A stretch of DNA of 5,070 bases, from contig DNFX01000263.1 of NCBI GenBank assembly GCA_003486795.1, positions 1 through 5,070 of the forward strand. The letters are read 5' to 3'. Positions 1 to 5,070 of this stretch are shown in pieces. The translations under genes and the position numbers were made by a program. This stretch comes from Actinomycetota bacterium (lineage in GTDB: Bacteria > Actinomycetota > Humimicrobiia > Humimicrobiales > Humimicrobiaceae). The notes beneath the pieces are model-generated. The model saw only the letters and a program-made list of their open reading frames with translations. It was not told the origin of the DNA and did not search any database. The stretch's first letter is position 1; the number at the start of each line of letters is the position of its first letter.

Positions 1-3
1 ATT

Positions 4-2970
4 TTAATCTGTTGTAATATATACGCTTAATATCTCAAAGGGATTAAATGAGATTTTGATTTTTCCTTTCTCATTATCAAGAGCTTTTAATTTTTCCTCA
101 ACAGGACTTGCCAGGAACGCTTCTTTTATTTTTTTATTTTTTAAAACAAACTCGAAACTGCAATCCCTGCCTGCAGTTTCAAGCATCCTGAAAATAATAC
201 CTTTGCCATTTTCTGCCTTTTTCAATCCTGTAAGAATTATATTTTCTGGAAGCTCTTCCTTAAGAAGACTATATGATTCATACTTTCCTTTTCCTTCACT
301 TTTGCTTACAAATTCTGTCTCAAGAGGGAAATGTGAAGACCAGCCGAATCTGTTAGACATAACAGGATCAAATGGTGCCTGGCTGCTGCTTATAAAATAT
401 CTGAATTCAAATCTTCCGCACTGACTTGCCGGGGAATTGGTCCACCAGTGATTATTCATTACAAAGGAAGCAATAGTCCCGTTATCAATTTTTATTTTAT
501 CCAGATACTTGCCGGTATTTATACCACCGAGCTGTACAAGTGGAGCTTCAAACGGACTGAATAAAAATGAGTTGTTTTTATCGGAAATATTTACCCATTT
601 CTGGACACAGTACCAGTCTTTGCTTGAACCCGGAAGCTGTTCTTTCTCCGGTTCAAAGAACCCCCCGTGGCAGTTGATTTTCACTGATGGATCTTCAGCT
701 CTGAAAGGAAACATGAAATAAAGTGATTCTACATTCAGATTTTCATACTTTGATAAATAATTTTTAAATATAATTCTTTTTCTTATATTGTCCAGAAGAA
801 GACTTCTTCTTATTTCCGGAAACATATAAGAGGACGCTTCGGTAATTATTTCAGTAAATAATGGGCCCTCCCTTACTTCAATAATTTTACTGTTTTCAGC
901 AAGGTATCTTTTAAATCTTACTTTTTCTGTAGGAGAATCATAGAAATCTGCATGCAGTTTCCTGTAGTAAGGTTGCAGAAACAGAGTATCTTTTTTTAAT
1001 ACTTCATGACTGCTTAAATCTATTATTCTTTTGTTTTCATCAGCCTCATATACAAATTGATTAAACTTGAATTCGCTTTTGCTGTCAGTAATATCATTTT
1101 TTAGAAATTTATCAGTTATTGATCTTATTTCCCCTGTGAGTGAGTCAAACATAACACTATAGAAATCATTTTCAATCATGAAAGAAGTCAAATCATTTTT
1201 GGTTTTATAATCTTTTTCGGAATCGTCGGCAATAAAATCAAAAACTCTGAATCCCAGCGGAGGAATATTTTCCGCAAAAAATGCAATCCTCATGCTCGCT
1301 GTCTGAAAATCATGCAGCTCTGGTTTCAGAAACTGGGATTCTACCTCTTTCCCTGTGTCAATATCAATTATCCTAAAGCCCCTTTTACCTTTCAGAGCTG
1401 AAATCGGAACTGAAACCTCTGTAATTTCCGATCTTTTAAAACCAAGCGGATTGCTGACAATTATTGATGAAACTCTTGCTGATGATATCGTCTTTGAAAT
1501 TAAAGTCTTTGAATTTTCAGAAAGCTCTTTTGCATCAATTGCTGCCTGATAAACAAAAGAAGCATTCTCATATTTCTGCCCTTTGGACTGTAGGCAGTCC
1601 GGTTCCGAAGTACTTGTATATGCTCCCCAATCTGCCTCGTCGGCAAGAAATAATTTGCTGTAAACATAGTCAATACCTGTTTTGGGATAGATATACTCTT
1701 TTTTATTGTTTATATCAAGCAGGCTTGAAAACCTTTCAGCAACAGAAATATCCGTATGAGTTTTTCTGTTTACCGCTGTCTCAAAAGCAACAGCACCGTG
1801 ATAATTTACCCACCAGTCAGGCCAGGCACCTGAATGAGTTCTGAGTTTGTCCCCGTAAAATTTTTCAAACTTGCGGAAATAATCACTATATGTAGATATA
1901 ATAAGTTTCGGAAATTCCCAAGTCCTGTTCCATTCCTGCACTATATAGCTTACAGCTATATTTGGTTTTGTGTTATCACCGGGATAACCGGGTGCCCTTA
2001 ATGCAATTAAATCAAAATTAAAGTTACCTGTATCTTCCAGATCTTCAAGATATCTGGGCAGTTTTTCATATACCGTCTCATAATCTTCATGAAGGCCTAT
2101 CATAACCCCTTCCTGATATGCCTGTCTTTCATCAGTGTCAAGAACCATAATTCTTGACCCGTCTGCTGACTTCCAGTAAAAAGGCCTTTCAAGTTTCAGT
2201 GCTTTTGCCATTGTTGCATTTACAGCTGTTGAGAAATACCTTACACCTGATTTGACAAGAATCTGTGGAAGCATCCATGGCTGACCGGTTACATCAGAAG
2301 CCATTGCCGTAATAATTCTGACTCCACATTCTTTAGCAAATCTAAACGCAAAATAGATGCTTCTAATAAGCGTCTCCTCATCATTGAATTCAGAGGTATG
2401 CGCTACATAAAGCGGGGTTATTTCAATAAAACCAGATTTTACAAGCTCCTTGAATTTTTTCAATTCATTATTTTTCAGCCCTTTTAATACATTTTCCAGC
2501 CAGTAACCAGTTTCTATATTCCACTTATATCTGCTTCCTTCATCAAAATTCTCAGTCTTACTGCAAAAATCCAGTATCGATTTTGCAGCTTCCTGATATC
2601 CTCTTGCAACCCTGCTTGGAAGATCTGTAAAACCTATATCTGTATGTGTAAAATTCTGTATATGTATCTCCCATTTTCTTCTGGGTTTTAATATTATTTC
2701 TTTCTTTGCCTTATAACTGCCTGAAATGACTTCTGCTGTTATTTTTTTTGTATTTTCAACCGGAGAAAGGTAAAACTCTATACATTTGCTTTTTACATCT
2801 TTTAAAGAGAAAATGAATTTCCTTGCAACAGCTTCATCATGAATGAGGAGTGAAATCTGATCAGGTTTCATATCTGATTCTGTCTCTATATAAAGGTGCA
2901 TTTTTTGCTGCAGAGTATTTTCGACATACTTATAAAATACTGTTGTTTTTATATTGAAGTCTTTTATCAT
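4..2970 (-). CDS. GH38-type glycoside hydrolase (alpha-mannosidase-like), probably cytoplasmic
   Basis: Large retaining glycoside hydrolase of the GH38 alpha-mannosidase type; the exact substrate is not determined. Numbered from the ATG at 2968-2970 (988 residues): residues 1-100 are a beta-rich N-terminal region. The catalytic barrel starts with HTDIGF at 109-114, the family's metal-binding H-x-D-x-G-W motif with Phe for Trp (His109, Asp111). The candidate nucleophile is Asp226 in ASDVTGQPW. WPDWW (383-387) and ETAVNRKTH follow, then a helical segment (about 415-500). From about 500 the protein is beta-sandwich, typical of GH38 C-terminal domains: IENDFYSVMFDSLTGEIRS near 599-617, FPF at 754-756 and NNHWWTN at 839-845. 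The segment ADEADWGA (443-450) carries Ala446 where relatives usually have His. An in-frame TTG at 2980-2982 would add four residues; I prefer ATG, although neither has a clear Shine-Dalgarno. No signal peptide is present from this start. No frameshift is visible. Fold assignment is confident; alpha-mannosidase activity is not. Confidence 0.87.
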   Translation of the reverse strand: MIKDFNIKTTVFYKYVENTLQQKMHLYIETESDMKPDQISLLIHDEAVARKFIFSLKDVKSKCIEFYLSPVENTKKITAEVISGSYKAKKEIILKPRRKWEIHIQNFTHTDIGFTDLPSRVARGYQEAAKSILDFCSKTENFDEGSRYKWNIETGYWLENVLKGLKNNELKKFKELVKSGFIEITPLYVAHTSEFNDEETLIRSIYFAFRFAKECGVRIITAMASDVTGQPWMLPQILVKSGVRYFSTAVNATMAKALKLERPFYWKSADGSRIMVLDTDERQAYQEGVMIGLHEDYETVYEKLPRYLEDLEDTGNFNFDLIALRAPGYPGDNTKPNIAVSYIVQEWNRTWEFPKLIISTYSDYFRKFEKFYGDKLRTHSGAWPDWWVNYHGAVAFETAVNRKTHTDISVAERFSSLLDINNKKEYIYPKTGIDYVYSKLFLADEADWGAYTSTSEPDCLQSKGQKYENASFVYQAAIDAKELSENSKTLISKTISSARVSSIIVSNPLGFKRSEITEVSVPISALKGKRGFRIIDIDTGKEVESQFLKPELHDFQTASMRIAFFAENIPPLGFRVFDFIADDSEKDYKTKNDLTSFMIENDFYSVMFDSLTGEIRSITDKFLKNDITDSKSEFKFNQFVYEADENKRIIDLSSHEVLKKDTLFLQPYYRKLHADFYDSPTEKVRFKRYLAENSKIIEVREGPLFTEIITEASSYMFPEIRRSLLLDNIRKRIIFKNYLSKYENLNVESLYFMFPFRAEDPSVKINCHGGFFEPEKEQLPGSSKDWYCVQKWVNISDKNNSFLFSPFEAPLVQLGGINTGKYLDKIKIDNGTIASFVMNNHWWTNSPASQCGRFEFRYFISSSQAPFDPVMSNRFGWSSHFPLETEFVSKSEGKGKYESYSLLKEELPENIILTGLKKAENGKGIIFRMLETAGRDCSFEFVLKNKKIKEAFLASPVEEKLKALDNEKGKIKISFNPFEILSVYITTD

Positions 2971-3032
2971 GATAATTTTCAATTAATTAAATTTGTTAAT
3001 AAATGATTCTGCAGAAAATCCAGAATAAAAAG

Positions 3033-3078
3033 AAAAAAGCCCACACAATATAATCAATTTGATTATTATTGTTGGACT
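3033..3078 (-). terminator. Rho-independent-like terminator, possibly an attenuator in the GH38 leader
   Basis: Read on the minus strand, 3078-3038 folds into a long imperfect hairpin. The base pairs AGTCCA (3078-3073) with TGGGCT (3043-3038), including one G-U pair. One bulged base on each side separates this from ACAAT/ATTGT (3072-3068 with 3049-3045). The top is ATAATCAA/TTGATTAT (3066-3059 with 3057-3050). It is followed at once by TTTTT, C and more T, and the most GC-rich part of the stem sits next to the U-tract, as in intrinsic terminators. It lies 106 bases after the LacI stop codon, so it can end that transcript. It also lies downstream of the promoter at 3122-3150, so it would act on the hydrolase leader too. 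On the plus strand there is no T-tract after it. The structure was found by eye; no folding energy was calculated. Confidence 0.68.
3050..3066. repeat. Perfect 17-bp inverted repeat, possible operator
   Basis: ATAATCAA and TTGATTAT flank a single central T, giving a perfect palindrome of odd length. It forms the tip of the hairpin at 3038-3078, and hairpin formation is the simplest explanation. It could instead, or also, be a repressor site about 50-65 bases downstream of the predicted hydrolase transcription start. Against a LacI-type operator: these usually have even symmetry about a central CpG, which is absent here. Confidence 0.3.
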
Positions 3079-3121
3079 CTTTGTCTCTACCAACTAAAAT
3101 ATATTTAATTTATATAGTAAA

Positions 3122-3150
3122 ATTATAAATATGATTAACTTTTATTGCAA
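3122..3150 (-). promoter_or_regulatory. Sigma-70-type promoter of the GH38 hydrolase gene
   Basis: On the minus strand, TTGCAA (3150-3145, four of six matches to TTGACA) is followed by exactly 17 bases and then TATAAT (3127-3122, a perfect -10 box). The expected start of transcription is near 3115, giving a leader of about 145 bases before the ATG at 2970. The -35 box sits inside the 10-bp palindrome TATTGCAATA (3143-3152), where a bound repressor would block RNA polymerase. AT-rich DNA produces such boxes by chance, but the spacing and the position between the two genes support it. Confidence 0.6.
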
Positions 3151-3184
3151 TATTTTTTTAAGGCCTCCCTTATATCGAAATAAA

Positions 3185-4198
3185 TCACTTTAAAGATCTT
3201 ACTGAATTCCTCTCTACCAGTTCAGGTTTGAACACTATTTTTGTTGTACCATCTATATGATTATTCTTAATAAGTTGCATTAATTGTTCTAGTGCAATCT
3301 TACCCATGGAATATTTCGGCTGCATTATTGTCGTGAGAGGAACTTTTGCTGCAGCAGACATCGAAATATTATCATAACCTATCAATGAAAAATCTTCAGG
3401 CACTCTTAGCTTCAGCTCATTGGTCACAAAATTAAGTACCTGTATGGCAATATAATCATTGCCAGCAAAAAATGCAGTTATTTTTCTGTCTTTTATAAGA
3501 AATGCGACATCATCAAATATGTTATTTATATTTGTGATTTCCCTAAGCTTTACTTCATACTCACTATATATTTTACTTTGCTGTAAAGCCTTTTTAAAAC
3601 CAAGCTGCCTCTCTTCGAGACTGTTCAGTTTGTCACACCCCAGATATCCAATATTTTTATGTCCTCTTCTTATAAAATATTCAGCTGCAAGTTTTCCGCC
3701 GTAATAATTATCATTGGTAATATAATTAACATCTTTTATACTGGTTTTTGTGTCAATCAGTATAAAAGGAATCCCCGCTCTTTTCAGAGCCTGTAAATTG
3801 CTTTCATTCAGATTCATGGTGGTAAGAAGTAGTCCCTCAACCTGCCGGTTTATAAATGTGTCCAGCAGTTTTTTTTCAAGCGAAATACTATAATTTGAGT
3901 TACTTATTATAACTGTATAATTAAGATTGTCTGCTTCATCCAGTACGCCCTTTGCTACTCTGGAATAAAATGGATTTTCAATATCAGCAATAATCAGGCC
4001 TATGAGCCTTGTTTTTTTTGTTCTCAGGCTTCTTGCTATTATGCTGGGTTTATAATTTTGTTCTTTTATTACCTTTGAAATTACTTCCAGTGTCTCTTCC
4101 TTTACAAGGTTGGTCTTCCCTGACAAAACTCTTGAAACTGTTGTTTTTGATACTCCGGAAAGTCTGGCAATTTCGCCGATTGTAATATTTTTAGCCAT
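3185..4198 (-). CDS. LacI-family transcriptional regulator
   Basis: DNA-binding repressor of the LacI/GalR family, 337 residues, the usual length. The N-terminal helix-turn-helix is clear (ITIGEIARLSGVSKTTVSRVL, residues 5-25, split here as ITIGEIARLSG then VSKTTVSRVL). The hinge YKPSIIARSLRTKKT (49-63) follows, with Leu58 at the position that normally wedges into the operator centre. Residues about 64-330 form the periplasmic-binding-protein-like sensor domain: ADIENPFYSRVAKG (71-84), AGNDYIAIQVL (245-255), VPEDFSLIGYDNI (267-278) and PLTTIMQPKYSMGKIALEQL (287-306). This domain binds a small effector, usually a sugar or sugar phosphate; the ligand cannot be read from the sequence. The ATG start lacks a Shine-Dalgarno sequence (TAATTAAA precedes it) but leaves the usual short N-terminal lead before the helix-turn-helix. 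It lies between the UroD-like gene and the hydrolase gene, both on the same strand, so control of this locus is the likely role. No degradation is visible. Confidence 0.95.
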   Translation of the reverse strand: MAKNITIGEIARLSGVSKTTVSRVLSGKTNLVKEETLEVISKVIKEQNYKPSIIARSLRTKKTRLIGLIIADIENPFYSRVAKGVLDEADNLNYTVIISNSNYSISLEKKLLDTFINRQVEGLLLTTMNLNESNLQALKRAGIPFILIDTKTSIKDVNYITNDNYYGGKLAAEYFIRRGHKNIGYLGCDKLNSLEERQLGFKKALQQSKIYSEYEVKLREITNINNIFDDVAFLIKDRKITAFFAGNDYIAIQVLNFVTNELKLRVPEDFSLIGYDNISMSAAAKVPLTTIMQPKYSMGKIALEQLMQLIKNNHIDGTTKIVFKPELVERNSVRSLK

Positions 4199-4259
4199 TT
4201 TAATTATAAAACTGTTATATAATTTTTATTACTGTCTGCACTTTGACAAGCCGGTCCCG
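4199..4259 (-). other. Short gap between UroD-like and LacI genes, no clear terminator
   Basis: These 61 bases separate the UroD-like stop codon from the LacI ATG. I see no hairpin with a T-tract, so read-through is likely. A TATAAT (4208-4203, minus strand) sits only four bases before the ATG and has no -35 partner at 17 bases. A TTGTCA (4249-4244) has no -10 box at a normal distance. A separate repressor promoter is therefore possible but not supported. Confidence 0.4.
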
Positions 4260-5070
4260 TTAATATTTTCCAAATTCATATGCAGCTTCGAACATTGCAA
4301 TTACATTTTCCGGTGGAACATCTGCCATTACATTATGAATGGAATTAAACACATAACCTCCGCCTTTGCCAAATATCTGTATTCTTCTTTTTACATCTTC
4401 CTTTACCTCTGAAGGTGTTTTTGATGGGAGAATGTCCCTGGTATTTACTCCGCCTCCCCAGAAGGTCACATCTTTCCCAAATTCTTTTTTCAGTTTGTCT
4501 TCTTCCATATTTGCTGTAGTTGTCTGTACAGGATTTAAGGCATCCACTCCCGCTTCGATAAGAAACGGGATAAGCTCATAGATGGAACCACACGAATGCA
4601 GAAAAACCTTGCAGTTGCTTGTTTTATGAACATAATCCCACATTGTTTTATATCTTGGAGCAAAAACATCTTTGAATATTTTTGGTGGTATAAACGGACC
4701 CTGCTGTGTGCCCAAATCATCTCCGAACTGAAGAAGGTAAACATAGTCTTTTACTCCGCTAAGCACTCTTTCAAGAGTTTTCATATATCCTTCAATCAGT
4801 TTGTCAAGCAGTCTTTCAACACCGGTTTTGTCAAGAATTATATCTGATAAAAAATTATCAAATCTTCTCAGCCATGTTCCCATCTCAAACAGATTACATC
4901 CTACCGCAAGCATTATTGCATAATCAGTTTCATCATGTAGTTTTTTAATCGTATTTATAAAAAGCTCATATTGTTTATCATCAAAAATATTCAGATGCCA
5001 TGGAGGTGAAGGAACGGACCAGAGAATATCCACAAATCTTCCGGTATCTATATTTTCAGGTATGGATGGT
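4260..5070 (-). CDS. Uroporphyrinogen decarboxylase (URO-D)/MtaA-like methyltransferase family protein, 5' end outside window
   Basis: C-terminal 269 residues of a UroD/MtaA superfamily protein. The frame is open through the right edge, so roughly 80-110 N-terminal residues are missing compared with the usual 340-380. The GTG at 5031-5033 is an internal Val codon, not a start. Visible signatures, in order, are FGDDLGTQQGPFIPPKIF, then VFLHSCGSIYELIPFLIEAG, then NPVQ, FWGGGVNTRDILP, GGGYVFNSIHNVMADVPPEN and a terminal EAAYEFGKY. The H-S-C-G motif (His codon at 4596-4598) matches the His-x-Cys zinc site of MtaA-type corrinoid methyltransferases, and the GGGV and HN-ADVPPEN motifs are typical of the non-haem branch. 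It is therefore unlikely to be HemE. Family members act with corrinoid proteins on methyl groups, and many are uncharacterised genes in sugar-degradation loci. The stop lies 61 bases before the LacI gene on the same strand, suggesting one transcript. The substrate is unknown. Confidence 0.88.
   Translation of the reverse strand, partial: PSIPENIDTGRFVDILWSVPSPPWHLNIFDDKQYELFINTIKKLHDETDYAIMLAVGCNLFEMGTWLRRFDNFLSDIILDKTGVERLLDKLIEGYMKTLERVLSGVKDYVYLLQFGDDLGTQQGPFIPPKIFKDVFAPRYKTMWDYVHKTSNCKVFLHSCGSIYELIPFLIEAGVDALNPVQTTTANMEEDKLKKEFGKDVTFWGGGVNTRDILPSKTPSEVKEDVKRRIQIFGKGGGYVFNSIHNVMADVPPENVIAMFEAAYEFGKY

Noticed and set aside
56..424. Plus-strand open frame of 122 codons
   Set aside because: It is antisense to the well-conserved C-terminal domain of the GH38 protein and has no recognisable features of its own.
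1464..1844. Plus-strand open frame of 126 codons
   Set aside because: It lies wholly antisense inside the GH38 gene, whose conserved motifs fix the true frame, and its translation shows no recognisable domain.
3164..3171. AAGGGAGG on the minus strand just after the LacI stop, resembling a strong ribosome binding site
   Set aside because: The only nearby start-like codon is TTG about 13 bases on, followed at once by CAA TAA. No gene can use it. It also forms only a 4-bp AAGG/CCTT hairpin with no T-tract on this strand.
4203..4208. TATAAT as a promoter giving a leaderless LacI mRNA
   Set aside because: The hexamer ends four bases before the ATG, too close for a normal start at or before it, and there is no -35 box at 16-18 bases. 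The DNA is AT-rich enough for a chance match.
4110..4412. Plus-strand open frame of 100 codons across the LacI/UroD-like gap
   Set aside because: It is antisense to the conserved helix-turn-helix of the repressor and the C-terminus of the UroD-like protein. Its Phe/Ile/Tyr-rich translation is what AT-rich antisense DNA gives.
5031..5033. GTG as the start codon of the UroD-like gene
   Set aside because: The frame stays open to the window edge with sensible residues (ending upstream with PSIPENIDTGRF), and the family needs about 80-110 more N-terminal residues. It is an internal Val codon.

Overview
This window is a stretch of low-GC (by eye about one third G+C) bacterial DNA. All three recognisable genes lie on the minus strand, so it reads from the right edge to the left. 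In transcription order they are: the 3' part of a uroporphyrinogen-decarboxylase-like (MtaA/UroD superfamily) methyltransferase gene cut by the right edge (4260-5070); a complete LacI-family repressor gene (3185-4198); a 214-base regulatory gap (2971-3184); and a complete, very large GH38-type glycoside hydrolase gene (4-2970) whose stop lies at the left edge. No tRNA, rRNA, CRISPR array, insertion sequence or phage gene is visible. The plus-strand reading frames are shadows of these genes.

The organism cannot be named from this sequence. AT richness, frequent AGA and ATA codons, a LacI regulator beside an intracellular alpha-mannosidase-like enzyme, and a UroD-like protein of the corrinoid-methyltransferase type suggest a fermentative, probably anaerobic bacterium that degrades glycans. 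Neither of the two visible translation starts has a clear Shine-Dalgarno sequence. This argues weakly against a typical Firmicute or Thermotogales genome, where strong ones are the rule.

As a working unit this looks like a sugar-catabolism locus. The LacI-type repressor would sense a sugar or sugar phosphate. The GH38-like enzyme has no signal peptide as annotated, so it would cleave an imported glycoside in the cytoplasm. The UroD-like protein could transfer a one-carbon group, perhaps removing a methyl group from a methylated sugar, but that is inference from gene order only. The repressor gene follows the UroD-like gene by 61 bases with no terminator, so they are probably co-transcribed. 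The hydrolase has its own good sigma-70-like promoter.

The most interesting part is the gap before the hydrolase. A TTGCAA-17-TATAAT promoter (3122-3150) is followed, inside its predicted leader RNA, by a long hairpin with a U-tract (3033-3078). That hairpin would end the repressor transcript, but it would also stop the hydrolase's own transcript before its start codon. An upstream GTTGG can pair with CCAAC in the hairpin's 5' arm, which suggests a possible attenuation switch. The same leader also holds a 36-codon open stretch in frame with the hydrolase that translates to a signal-peptide-like sequence and is closed by a single TAA. Finally, the hydrolase appears to have Ala where related bacterial GH38-like enzymes usually have His in an E-H-T-W-G motif.
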